From: Cinnamomum chago
Taxonomy: Eukaryota > Streptophyta > Magnoliopsida > Laurales > Lauraceae
Length of the DNA: 64,000 nucleotides
Direction: 5' to 3'
NCBI GenBank assembly: GCA_038049695.1
Contig: CP142451.1
Coordinates: 41,551,001 to 41,615,000, forward strand
Under the pieces are notes generated by a model that searched no databases, had not been told where the DNA came from, and saw only the letters and a list, made by a program, of their open reading frames with translations. Positions 45,981-57,170 of this stretch are shown here, one piece after another (the stretch's first letter is position 1; the number at the start of each line of letters is the position of its first letter). The translations under genes were made by a program, and so were the position numbers.

Positions 45981-47556
45981 GTCTCGCGAAAAGGCTCTCA
46001 AAAGCCTTTTGGGCTTTCATGAGTTGGCACCAAGAAAATAATCGATTCATTATTTCTTTTCAAGTCATTTGCCACAGATAAACACTTTGAATAGATAAAA
46101 TGAGATCTTGGTGGAATGTATGAACACAATTCAATCTAATGATGCGATTCTTAGATCACAGTGGGACAAGATCAATGCAACCTAAGTGAATGGTGGGATT
46201 TATGATGTAAATGCTCGATGCAATATGAAAATGAATTCAATTTTGAAAAGGGGCTATGCAAGGTGGAAATGAGGATAGAGGGAACCTTTCAAGGTGATCT
46301 ACATTCCCGAGGGGAGTTTCGAACCTGAGGTTAGCACCTCCAAGGCATCATGATCCAAGTCGGCGGACACCACAATTCGCATAAAGCGGTATTATGATCG
46401 CCATACCAATCGTCATCACTTAAGGGAGGCCTACGGCGACTCGAACACGTGATGAAAATTAAGAAAATTAAAAGGATGATGATACCCACCTGGCTTGCTT
46501 AAGCTTTTCCAAACTTGGTTGGACGAATCCTCCCCTCTTCAGTTTCGTGCAGTGCCTGCAAAACTCAGGTGAGAAACGTCAACAATACATAAGAGAAGAT
46601 AAAATGCATTAAATGTAGAAATGCTAAAAAAATGCAGAGATGTACAAGAAACATAAAAGTGAGTGTTCGCAAACAAAAAAAAAATGCCTCGGTGTGGGCT
46701 GCCAATCCAATCTTGGTTTCTTAACGACATGACCTGCAAGACTGAAATGCAAGATTAGTGCAGCATCTTTTTTGGCCCCTTGCACAATTATGCAAAGATG
46801 AATTATCCACTTTCTCGGTAAAAGTGTCAAGGGGGGGGGGGTCATCATAATCAAGAACAAAGTTTTTTTTTATACCTAAGGGAGAAAAAGAAAAACTGTA
46901 AAATGAACAAACTGTTAGCCCTAAGAAAATGCACGAGGTGTACATGAGTGTGTGCACAAATGTATGATGTGTTAGTGTGTGTAATGTGTGTTTCAAAGTC
47001 AGTAGAATGCATGTATTGAGACCTTCAACCATGAATTGGGAAAGTTTATGTAATTTTCAAAAAATGCCCCAGCATTATTTAGGGAAATATACGCCGGAAA
47101 AAATGAGTGAACGTAACTTGGTTAGAAAGTAACTGCTAAATTCGATGGATGCAATGAAAGTGGTATCCCTTATTTCTGATTTCTGATTCCATTGCTACCA
47201 TGACAATCATCTCACGTTTCCAATTACCTCCTCAGACTAGCATAATCATTTTCTTTGACTTTGCAACTCATTATCCTGGTGCAAAAGGTGTGTTCTTGTG
47301 TGCCAACAGGATATTGACTATCGTGAATTGAGTGTTGTGACTTTAGGCTATCCTTCATTTGGCTCACTTTACGGTAGTCATCTGAGTCTAGGCTTAATAA
47401 AGGATAAGGAAAAATTTTTTTCTTTTCCTTTTGGGTAAATTAGGAGCAAGCTCCCGAGCACAAGATATAGGGAGCAAACCCACACCTTATGCGACTTCAC
47501 CAACCCCGCTAGGTACATTTGGATAGGCAAATCTAAAAGCAGGCTTTGAAGCACAA
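45981..47556 (-). other. Non-coding region between pol and 3' LTR of the minus-strand Tat element
   Basis: No coding sequence. It borders the LTR start (45980). Features: a C-rich stretch CCTCCCCTC at 46528 (purine tract on the minus strand), a G-run at 46832-46841, and the first copies of a 97-bp tandem repeat (47448-47561). Long untranslated regions with tandem repeats before the 3' LTR are common in Tat/Ogre elements. Confidence 0.5.
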
Positions 47557-48079
47557 GACATTGTTAGGGATTTTGTATTTGCAATTTGATGGATGCATTT
47601 GCACTTTAGCATCATTTGAATTCACACACTAGCATTGTTTTAAGAAAACCTTGAAATCTAGTTTTATTCATGCATAGTTTTTTAGATTTGGAAAAGTTTT
47701 TGTTTTATGCATGTTTTGGTTCTAAACTTGGATGCATTGGTTTTAGAACCCAAAACTCTTTTGAAAACCTATTTCCTTGTGCATTATATTTGGAAAATCA
47801 TGTTGAGAATTTAGGTTTGAGCTTTGCATACTTTCTTAAAAAAAAGAATCATTTTTGTATGCATTTTCATTTGAAAAGAGTTTGATCAAATCAAGCTAGC
47901 CTTTGGTTTTAAACCTTTGAATCATTTTAGGCTTTGTGTTTTTCATGTTTTTAAACATCTTAGAATGTCTTAAAACATGTATTCTAGCTTGGTTTAGTGG
48001 CCCAAAAATCCTCCCAAAGAAATACCTTCAAAAGAGCAAAAGTTGGATTTTTGGACCAACAGGTCACTCACCCGGCAGT

Positions 48080-48225
48080 GTCGCCGGTCGACCGAGACCT
48101 GTGTCTCGGTCGACCGAGGACACTGCAGGGTCCTTGTGACCTGAAGCTCCAACGGTCACTTTTTTGACCGTTGTGCCTTCTCGGTCGACCGAGACCTCTT
48201 TGCCGGTCGACCGAGGACTAGCCGT
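48080..48225 (+). repeat. GTCGACCG palindrome cluster (Sirevirus LTR)
   Basis: Two hairpins with arms of up to 14 bases (CGGTCGACCGAGAC against GTCTCGGTCGACCG) plus a CAACGGTCA/TGACCGTTG hairpin around a T-run. It ends about 15 bases before the TATA box. Confidence 0.8.
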
Positions 48226-48240
48226 TGGACACTTTTTGGC

Positions 48241-48247
48241 TATAAAG
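48241..48247 (+). promoter_or_regulatory. TATA box of Sirevirus solo LTR
   Basis: TATAAAG after the palindrome cluster, at the same relative place as at 9589 and 26024. Confidence 0.6.
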
Positions 48248-49719
48248 TCCATTCTTTTCCAACCTTTTTCAATGCTTGACACATGAACCTTTGAGAGCAT
48301 TTTGGAGCCATTGAAAGGGGATGAAGTTGGAAAGGCTAGGAGGTCTTTAGGAGAGCTAAAGCTTGGGATTAATGAGTTAAACCTCCAAGTAAGCTCTACC
48401 TTTATTAATCATAGTTATGTGCTTTGTTTAAACTATTGGTATATGATATTTAGCATAATAACTATGATGTGTTGAATCCATTCTTGTTCTAATCTTTGGT
48501 CTAATTAAGATTGGATTCTTCACATTTGTTTTCAATCCAAGTTGTTAACTTTATTAATCATGCTTAGACAAAATCTTTGTTTTTCTTTCATAGCATGAGT
48601 CTTTTACTTGGTTGAAACATTGTTTGTTGTTTTCATTCATTTAAGCATTAGTAAAATTAATTTGGTTTTGAAAACAACATGCACATGCATCACATGTTCT
48701 AAATTAGTCATTTTCATACAACTTGTTAGTCCTTGATTTTCATGTCATAAACAAGTTGAATTTCATACATGTGATTTGCATAAGACTTCAATCAAATCTT
48801 TTATGAGCTTTAAACTTTGAATTGCTTTAAGCAATATATTGAGTGAGCCTTCGTTTTAAACTTGATTGGAGTCATCACACACACACATCATGAGCATATA
48901 CTTTTGCATGCATAGAGTGTTTGTGTGAGTTTGTTTTAAACTTTCATATTAGCCTATTTAAGAGGCAACAACAATTGAGCTTAAATTGTATCTCTTAGAG
49001 TGATCTTTTGTGAAGACACTATCTTAGAGAAATCTTTATATGTAAAGGTTATTGCTTAGCCTAAGAAAAGCATTGTGTAAAGGTTATTGCTTAGCCTTGA
49101 AAAGCATCTTGTAAAGGTTATTGCTTAGCCTATAAAAGCACATTGAGAGGTTGTTGTTTAGCCTAGAAAAACAACATTGTAAGGGTTATTGCTTAGCCTA
49201 GTAAAAAGCATAAATAGTGGAAATCCGGTGGGGTGATTGGATCACAAGCCGGTAGTGGATGTAGGCATTGAGGCCGAACCACTATAAACATTGGTGTTGT
49301 GGTGCATGCTTTTGTGGTGATTGTTTATTTGAGCTTCCGCATATTGTATGGTTAATCATCACATGTGACTAGTTTATTTTAAGAAGTTAAAATTTGTCTT
49401 AATTGGTCATATTTGTAGCACACCCTATTCACCCCCCCCCCCCCTCTAGGGCTAGGATCCAAGGACTTTCAGACATGGGGGGCAGACCCATGCTTTATGC
49501 AACTTCACCAACTCCCTGATGGGTATATTTGGACAGGCAAATCTAAGAGTAGGTTTTGAAGCACAAGGTATGAGGAGCAGACTCGCACTTTATGCAACTT
49601 CACAAACTCCGAGATGGGTATATTTGGACGGGCAAATCTAAGAGTAGGCTTTGAAGCATAAGATATGGGGAGCAAACCCCTGCTTTATGCGACTCCACCA
49701 ACTCCTAGATGGGTACAAT

Positions 49720-49954
49720 ATTTTTTTCTCCTTTTATTTTTTTGGTTTCTCTCTCTGTCTTTTTTTCTTTGACAACCTTTGGTCGTGCTAAATTTTGTGT
49801 GCGACAATCATTTCTCCCATTTTTGTGTATAAAGTGGGAGTGTGTGGGATCTTGAGTGCTAAGTCATTGATTAAATTAAAATAGATCTTAAGGCAATAAT
49901 TGTCATTGTAAGACAAGTAACCAGGTTGGCATGTGTATTAAAATCGTGAATAAA
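49720..49954 (-). other. T-rich spacer downstream of the Tat integrase
   Basis: Short non-coding stretch between the 97-bp array and the end of the integrase frame. It has T-runs on the plus strand and no recognisable gene. Confidence 0.5.
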
Positions 49955-51040
49955 TTATACCACATACTTTTGCAAGTACATGGCATTCCTAGGACTAGGG
50001 TGTTCCTCCCCTTCTGAATTAACTAACTTGTATGCATTTCCTGGGTATACTTCCTTTTTGACATAGGGGCCTTCCCAATTTGGTCGAAGCTTACCTCTGA
50101 TGTGCAGGAGCTGAGATTGCACAATTTTCTTTGTGACCACATCACCTACTTTAAACTTTCTTTCAAGTACATGTTTGTTGTAGGCTCTTGACATTCTCCT
50201 TTGGTAGACTTGTGTGTGTTCTGCTGCTTTCAACCTTTTCTCATCTAACAGTTCCAATTGCATCAGTAGAGCTTCTCGTCGTTGATCCACAGTCATGTCC
50301 TTATCGAGCTAGACCCTAAGTGAGGGTATCTGGACCTCATACGGAAGGACGGCCTCCATCTCGTAAGTTAAAGAAAATGGTGTTTCTCCGGTCGGTGTCC
50401 TAATGGAAGTCTGGTAGGCCCAAAGTGCCTCAACCAATCTGTGTGGCCAATATGCTCCCTTCGGAGTTTCAATTGTCTTCTTGATGATCTTGATGAGATT
50501 CTTGTTGGTGGCTTCAGCTTGGCCGTTTCCCTATGGATAGTATGGACTAGAATGGTGCAACTCGATGTTAAACTTGTTATATAAATCATACATCTTTTGT
50601 GAGGTGAATTATGGACCGTTGTCAGTGACAAAGACCTTAGGAACTCCAAATCGGGTAATAATATTTTTCATGATAAAATGGATGAAAGTATTGGCCGTAA
50701 TGTGTACAAATGACTCGGCTTCGGCCCATTTTGTGTAATACTCAGTGGTGGTGAAAATGAATGCATGATTGTGAGTATTTTCAAGGGTTTGGGTGAGAGG
50801 CCCAATTACGTCAAAAGCCCACGTAGAGAATGGTCATGGGACCGTGGTGGGGTGGAGAGTGGATGCCGGTGCATGAATAAGATCCGCATGAAGTTGGCAT
50901 TCTTTGCACTTTTTGATGTAATCGGCCTAGTCGCGTTCCAAAGTAGGCCAATAGTACCCTTGCCAAAGAATCTTCTTGGCGAGCATTTGACCATTTACAT
51001 GACCACCACATACTCTGGAATGTGCCTCATAAATGATATG
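49955..51040 (-). pseudogene. Tat-lineage integrase
   Basis: One reading frame on the minus strand continues from the second RNase H to the stop at 49955. It shows KILWQGYYWPTLERD and the zinc-finger cysteines CKECQ, then the core FDVIGPLTQ, VTDNGP and GNGQAEATNK, so all three acidic residues (D, D, E) are present. The C-terminal part (49955-50296) reads FKVGDVVTKK, LRPNWEGPYVKKEVYPGNAY, a normal end. Four stops interrupt it: TAG at 50927-50929, TAA in GP*FTS near 50606, TAG before GNGQAE near 50533, and TAG near 50310. The active site survives although the frame does not. Confidence 0.88.
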
Positions 51041-51763
51041 AGCTGCTTCTTGCGCATCAACACAGCGCAGAAGAATTCCTTTAAATGAGCGTTTATAGGG
51101 TTGTCCTCCTACAATTGTATATCTTTGAGCCAATTCTTTTAATGCGCGTCTATCTGACTTAGAGGCATATTCCAGAATGTAGCCATCAAGTAAATAGTTT
51201 TTAATATCATAAAACCATGGGTTGTTGTCCATCAGATCATCATCATGGTGAAAATGCCCGAGGAACTCAATTTTCATGATTTTAGGAGATTTACCTCCAA
51301 TAACAGTTTGTGTAAAGGATTGAGGTTGATAAGGAACAATGGCCAATTTCAACTCAGAGTTGAAACTGTCTATTGTAGAAGAGTTCAATTTTCTAATGAC
51401 AAAGGACTTAGTGGTGTCATTGAAGGGCATACGGGAAATCGATGCAAGGGTGGCAAGAGAATCGGCTAGCCTATTGAGGGCCCTTGGAATGTAAACAAAT
51501 GATATTCTTTCAAACCTGGCTGCCAGCGTTGTGGATAATTTGTGGTACTTAGCCAATGTTGGGGAATTGACTTTCCATTCTCCCTGGACTTGAGAAATGA
51601 CCACCTTGGAGTCACCAAAAATCTTCACCTTCTTGATATTGAGAAAGAGTGCTTCTCTGAGACCTGCAACCAAAGCTTCATATTCCGTTGTATTGTTAGT
51701 AACATTAAAGTTTAATTTAAAGGCTTTGGGAATAATGACACCCTCTGGACTTTGAAGTACTAT
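51041..51763 (-). pseudogene. Tat-lineage second RNase H (archaeal type)
   Basis: The stretch from the TGA at 51764-51766 downwards carries TTEYEALVAGLREALFLNI, KVKIFGDSKVVISQVQGEW and FVYIPRALNRLADSLA, the extra archaeal-type RNase H of the Tat lineage. The first motif (LYFDGSLNE) lies just upstream of the TGA in the preceding piece. The domain sits between the ordinary RNase H and the integrase. The stop, where relatives have Gly (GGA), is its main damage. Confidence 0.88.
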
Positions 51764-52243
51764 TCATATCCCTCTACCAGTCTCATTCAATGAGCCATCA
51801 AAGTAGAGTGTCCATAGATCCTTTTCAACATTGACAATATTTGCATTCACCAGCTCTTCATCTGGGAATCCATCCTTCACAGTTTCATAAGTCGGCAATG
51901 GAAGATGACCAAGGTGATCCGCAATGGCTTGTCCCTTGATTGATTTTTGTGTCACGTATGTTATGTCAAATTCAAACAAAAGCATTTGCCACCTCGCGAT
52001 TCTGCCGAAAGATATTGGCTTCTCAAAAATGTGCTTTAAAGGATCTGTTTGTGCCAAAAGTTGTATAGAATGAGCTAAGAAATAATGTCTAAGTTTTTGG
52101 GCAGCCCAAACCATTGCTAGGCAAGTCCTTTCTATCGGTGAATACTTCCGTTCATATGGTAGAAGGGATTTGCTCAGATAGTAAATCGCATGTTCTTTCT
52201 TTCCTGACTCATCGTACTGGCCTAGTACAATCCCAATGGCTAA
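51764..52243 (-). pseudogene. Tat-lineage RNase H (gypsy type)
   Basis: After TAG 52244-52246 the frame continues AIGIVLGQYDESGKK, IYYLSKSLLPYERKYSPIE and FDITYVTQKSIKGQAIADHL, an ordinary Ty3/gypsy RNase H and connection domain, then PDEELVN and LWTLYFDGSLNETG, which starts the archaeal-type RNase H. The TAG stands where Gln or a similar residue is expected (SAT*LAIG). Confidence 0.87.
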
Positions 52244-53641
52244 CTAAGTAGCCGAAGCATATAAGATTAGGGGTTGTCCTTTGACCGGTGGTTTGAGAAT
52301 AGGGGCGTTCAACATATAGTGTTTCAAATCATCAAATGCCTTTTGGCACTCATGGTCCCACTTAAATATGGTTCCTCCTTTTAGCAACTTATAGAATGGT
52401 TCATAACGTTGTGAATGTTGAGAAATGAACCTTTGAATGAACTGGAGTCGTCCAATAAGTCCACGCAATTGTTTCAAATTTCTAGGAGGAGGCATTTCGA
52501 GAATAGTTTTAATCTTAGCGGGGTTCACCTCGATTCCCCTATTGCTAACCATAAATCCTAAAAGTTTCCCCACTGACACTCCAAACACGCACTTTTTTGG
52601 ATTCATTCTAAGCTCAGTCTCTCTTGATCTCTGAAGAACACACCTTAGGGCCTCGATGTGACCAACACGAGTCTTAGATTTTACAAGGATATCATCAATG
52701 TAGACTTCCATATAGTCGAGCATCATATCATGAAAAATGGCTGTCATTTCCCTTTGGTATGTTGCTCCGGCATTTTTTAGGCCGAAGGGCATAATAACAT
52801 AACAATACGTCCCCCATGGTGTGGTGAATGATGTTTTCTTTTGGTCCTCTGGAGAAAGTTTGATTTGATTATATCTTGAATATCCATCCACAAAGGACAA
52901 CATGGCATGACTAGCAGTGTTATCAACTAATACATCAATGTGCGGTAATGGGAAGTCATCTTTGGGCGAAGACTTGTTCAAATTTCGAAAATCAATGCAC
53001 ACATGTACACGACCGTCCTTCTTAGCTACCGGGACTATGTTGGCTATCCATTCAGGAAAAAGGACAACTCGGATAAACTTAGCTTGATGCAGCTTATCAA
53101 CTTCCTCTTTTACTTTTAGAGCAACGTCAGGGAGCATCCGTCTAAGCTTTTGTTTCACGGGTTTGGCATTTGGTTGCAACGGGATGCGATGCTCTACTAA
53201 TGATGGGTTTAGTCCCGGCATATCAATATAATCTGAGGCGAAAAAATCATGGTATTCTCTTAGAACTCCCAAAATTTCTTGTTCCTCATATGGTTCCAAT
53301 GTCGCGCTGATTTGCACCACCTTGGGGTGCTCTTCAGTTCCCAAGTTGACCTCCTTGGTCTTCTCCGCAGCAACTTGAGATTGTTCATCAAAGCGCTTAA
53401 TCACGTCATCAAATTGTTGAGTATCATGGGACTCATCTTCTTCTTCCTCTACGAGCTCATATACACCCATACCATCATCAGACATTGGGTTTTGTAGAGA
53501 CAGTGAGTCTGGATCAGGTAGGGTGGGTACATGCTCGTAACCGAGCTTAGATATGCTACCTACAATGGTCTCCAACCTAGATTTCTTAAATGGGGGTAAT
53601 CTCCATCTTCCTGCTGTGGCATGCCTTTCTGGGTTATGCAC
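52244..53641 (-). pseudogene. Tat-lineage reverse transcriptase
   Basis: An open stretch of 465 codons: an acidic linker, then HRIPLQPNAKPVKQKLRRM, IANIVPVAKKDGR, VCIDFRNLNKSSPKDDFPLP, FVDGYSRYNQIKLSPED, MPFGLKNAGATYQR and the active site YIDDILVKS (52691-52702, intact). It continues MNPKKCVFGVSVGKLLGFMV into the thumb and ends at the TAG before RNase H. The palm residues look complete, so this is the best-preserved RT in the window. The start given is the first Met of the open stretch and not a true start; upstream the frame shifts near 53650. Confidence 0.93.
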
Positions 53642-53670
53642 GGCTCCTGCACTTCCTAACGGTGACTTAC

Positions 53671-54264
53671 TTATTTTTGGTTTCCTTGGATTTCTTTTTT
53701 TGGTTTTTTAGGATAAGATGATGATTCTATTCTATCATGAAAATTGCCTAAACTGTTATGCAAATCTCCTAACCTACAATCTGAATTTCCTAAACTACTA
53801 TGTACAAGTTTGGGACATTGAGATGTCCCTATTAATGAGCTAGTTGAATCCTTAGAGGGAGCGCTCGAGGTTGGTCGGAAGACCACCTCGTTGAGTCCCT
53901 TGTAGGAGTAGGTCCAAACTTCACTCTGTGGACCCTGAAGTTGTGAAATTGGCTTTTTTTTTTCTTGGCATATTATCCTCTTGGGAAACATGTAACAGTC
54001 TGCTACATACACATCACTCAAGTCTTCCCTCTTGTATTTAGACCCTCTATAGTCCTCAGGTTTTACGACCACAGGTTCGGACCTCAAGCTCTTAATCATT
54101 GGATTTTTGTCGTGATCTTGGTCACCATCAAAGATCGACCAATTTCTATCCTGGCCCTCATCTTCTCCTTTTTTGTCGCGACGAAACAATTTTCCAAGAG
54201 TCTCCAAGAGTTCATCTATGTCACAGTTGTCATCATCAGACTCTCCAAAATCACTAAAATCCAA
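53671..54264 (-). pseudogene. Tat-lineage PR-RT linker
   Basis: Open stretch of 197 codons rich in Asp, Lys and Ser (DFSDFGESDDDNCDIDELLE, then VVVKPEDYRGSKYKRED and WTYSYKGLNEVVF). It matches no enzyme. It is in frame with the protease piece to its right (one TGA between them) and out of frame with the RT piece to its left. A long variable linker at this place is usual in Tat elements. Confidence 0.7.
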
Positions 54265-54288
54265 ATCAATTTCGGGGCTTAGGTTATC

Positions 54289-55584
54289 TCATTCAGGTTG
54301 AATAACTCGATCATGTGGTTCAGCTGGTCTGACAAAACGTTCATGTAGTTTCCAATTGTAGTCACTAGATTTATCCATTCTTGGTTCATATCCTAACCCT
54401 TCTGTTCCGACCTTAACCTCGGGGTGATATGGTCTAACCATGCCATCGCTATTTCGACCCAATCCTGTTCCTGGCTCATATCCCAACTTTCTCATCAAAG
54501 TCCACCCATGAGCTTGGTGGGAATCTCCATTTTCTTTTGGGAGGATAGAGGTTGCATCAATCAAGCTTGAGTATTTAGGCGGTGGATTTAAGAGACCTAC
54601 CCATTCTGTGGGGCTAACATCTAAAATAGAAATCAATGGGTTAACTCCATATCCAAAAATCTTTTCCTGATTTTCTTCTCTTGGGATCGCTTTAAATGTC
54701 GGGAGCATTGCCTTTATTTCTGATTCAAGCATAGGAGGATCTGCATCAGCTTTAATCATCACATCTTTAAAAGGGAATTTGACACATTGATGTCTAGTCG
54801 ATGCAACGGCCTTCATGTCATCAAGCCATCGTCGCCCGAGAATTAGGTTCAAATTGTCAGGGATATCTACCATATGGTAAGTCTGAGGAATGGCGATTGG
54901 TCCTACACGTGTGAGCAAATTGACCTTGCCAGTTGTTGCAATTCCATTTCCATCATATCCAATAATAGCCATCGGCGCTGTGATAAGATCTTTGAGGGTT
55001 AAATTCAGTGACTGAAATGTGTGGACCGGACATATGCTTAAAGATGCCTCAGTATCTACCAAAGCTCCGTTAACCTTGTATCCTGATAGGACCACTATTA
55101 AGCACATATGTGAAGTCCTTACCTCTGGTGGAATCTTTTCTATCTCTTTTTCAGTGAAAGTGATCGGTGGTGGTTTCCCCGGACTCGCCACACTTATTAT
55201 AGTTTGAGCCAACTGCTCTCGAGTTATATTTTCGGGTACTTCCATTCTTTGGATTGCATCAAGCAATTGTCTTTGGTGTCTCGAGGACACATTGATTAAT
55301 TCAAAGACTGAGATTTTGGTCGGGATTTTAGAAAGGTGTTGAAGAAGATCATATTCTTTCCCAGCTTCAATCGATTTTGGATGTTGCTCCTCCTCCAAAG
55401 GGAAATTCTTCAGTTCTTGTCGAGGCATAATTGGAGGATTCATTGGGTAAACCCTTCCTGGCCTAAGCGGTGCCTCCATTAGATGAGGTAAAGGATTTGT
55501 TACAGTCTGCCTAACCTCACTGGTTGAAATGTGTCGTGACCTAGGTCTATTCTGAATTTGATTTATCTCATTCCATGGGTCCAA
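54289..55584 (-). pseudogene. Tat-lineage protease with G-patch-like tail
   Basis: 431 codons. The protease region runs TSHMCLIVVLSGYKVNGALV, then DTEASLSICPVHTFQSLNL: the catalytic Asp (codon 55054-55056) is kept, but the invariant Gly of DTG is Glu (55048-55050). IIGYDGNG and LILGRRWL follow. Downstream, near 54400-54500, is a glycine-rich motif LMRKLGYEPGTGLGRN...GTEGLGYEP, like a G-patch, as in the plus-strand Tat element. The piece is in frame with gag to the right (TAA between) and the linker to the left (TGA). Confidence 0.85.
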
Positions 55585-57170
55585 TTACTGACCATACTTT
55601 CCTGTATCAAGGATCATTTTATCTTCCTCATGTTCGATTAGGCAGAGGGGATGGTATTGTGCACTCCAATTGTTGAGCTCCACGTCTTTTTTTCCAAATA
55701 GGACTTTTGCAGCTTCAGAGGAGGATGGGGCATCGTGTTTTGGCAATGGGTCGTCATAAATCTTCATGCCTTGTTGCCTCCCCTGTTATCTATTTCGGAG
55801 CTCTTTTATAAGTCTAATTGCATCCCAATCGATTTTTCCTTCATCATTCATCTCATATATATGATCCCTCAAAATAAAACATTCATCGAGATTGTGTCCG
55901 GGGTATCTATGATAAATACAGAACTTGTTCCGGTCCAAGTATGTGGGCCACGGTTGTGGTTTCTCTGGAGGTAATGTTATCTCTTTTGTCTCCATCAAAT
56001 TTCAAAAAACCACGTCGATGGGTTGCGGAAGTGGAGGGTAATGGTCGCGCTTGGATCCTCTTCAACGCCTCTCACCATTGTCATTGTTTCTATAGTTCCC
56101 ATTGTTTCCATTGTTTTCATAATTATGGGAACTTTACGGTAATCTTGATTAGGGGTATTCCTAACTTGCTGACCTAACGCTTGGTCTGACATGTTATTCC
56201 TATTGCGAGTGGCATCATTTTGGCAAACTAGATTAGCATTTGACTCTAGCCCTGTTTTGTTTGTATTTCTTGTTCTTGTACCTGATTGACCGGGTATTTT
56301 TCTATTCCCATGCTTCCTAGGGTCCATGAGTGAAAAAAGGATCCCTTCTTCATAGTCAAGTTTCATCTTTGATATCCTATCATAAAGTGCTTCAAATGTC
56401 TTTGGAGCTTCCCCAAGTTAAATGTACGGTCTAAGTGGCATCCGCAAATTGGATATCACCATTCTAATTGCTTCATCATCAGTCAGCCTAGCACTAGACC
56501 GAGTATATAGCAAACGCCAGCGGTTCACGAATTCCTCATAGTCTTCATCGGGCTTTTGCTTAGTGTTAGCCAAGTCGTGCCAACTTGGCCTAATACTAAC
56601 CTGATGCTTGTATTGGTCCATGAATTTTTGGATTACGTCCTCAAAAGTTTTGAACTCATGTGCATGCACAGAATGGAACCAAACACTAGCATCACCCTCT
56701 AAAGATTCTTGGAAATAGTCAATCAAGAGGGCATCATTGTCGGCTATAACTCGACATTTATTGCAAAAGGAAACTAGATGTGAATGTGGATCTGTGTTTC
56801 CCTTAAAAGTCGTGAACTTGGGGGCTTCAATAGGGAATGGAGAGCTAGCTCTAGGGTTCCTACAGAAATCCTTAAACCCTAGCCGACGTGGCTCGACGGC
56901 TCCCTTTGCTACCTTTGTCATCTCCAACCTAATTCCTTCAAGTTTCTCTTTTAATTCTTTGATCCCATTTGGATCGGTTTGAGGAGGGCAAGGTGGAGTT
57001 ATTTGATAAGGTTGAGCCGGGTGTGATATAGCTTGAGAATGAATGGGTTCATGAAAAAGACCAGGCAAGATGTAAGGAGAATTTTGTGTAGCCTGGGGTT
57101 GAACTGGCTGAATCTGAGAGGCGAAAGTTAAGTCAAGTTGTTGTGGAGCTGGAATCCTAGATGGGTTCAC
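55585..57170 (-). pseudogene. Tat-lineage gag (capsid and CHHC knuckle)
   Basis: The piece at 56418-57170 carries the capsid: FTTFKGNTDPHSHLVSF, YFQESLEGDASVWFHSV, FMDQYKHQV, DYEEFVNRWRLLYT, ending at a TAA after LRPYI. The same frame resumes (55995-56366) with a basic Asn/Arg-rich linker. A frameshift then leads to 55786-55998 with the zinc knuckle CIYHRYPGHNLDEC (CX2HX4HX4C) and IYEMNDEGKIDWD. A further in-frame piece (55585-55767) joins the protease. Gag would form the particle. This is the same knuckle type as in the plus-strand Tat element. Confidence 0.87.

Larger units (their letters stand above)
47562..49471 (+). mobile_element. Sirevirus-type solo LTR with GACAT duplication
   Basis: 1,910 bp, TGTTAGGGATTTTG to AAGGACTTTCA, with a perfect 5-bp duplication GACAT (47557-47561, 49472-49476). 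GTCGACCG cluster 48080-48225, TATAAAG at 48241-48247, GGTTATTGCTTAGCC units 49045-49210, ATCCGGTGGGGTG block 49222, C-tract 49432-49444. It is the copy closest to the one at 39792 by order and wording of its units. Confidence 0.96.
47448..49719. repeat. 97-bp tandem repeat, about four copies, split by a solo LTR
   Basis: Units near 47468-47561, 49477-49568, 49569-49664 and 49665-49719 (partial). Each reads GGGAGCA(A/G)AC...CTTTATGC(A/G)ACT, then CACCAACTCC..GATGGGTA, then TTTGGA..GGCAAATCTAAGAG and AGGCTTTGAAGCA(C/T)AAG. The Sirevirus solo LTR (47562-49471) sits between the first and second units. The array is part of the 3' non-coding region of the minus-strand Tat element. Confidence 0.85.

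Noticed and set aside
50368-50649. Separate small protein on the minus strand
   Set aside because: It is a shifted-frame reading of the Tat integrase core; the true frame shows VTDNGP and GNGQAEATNK.
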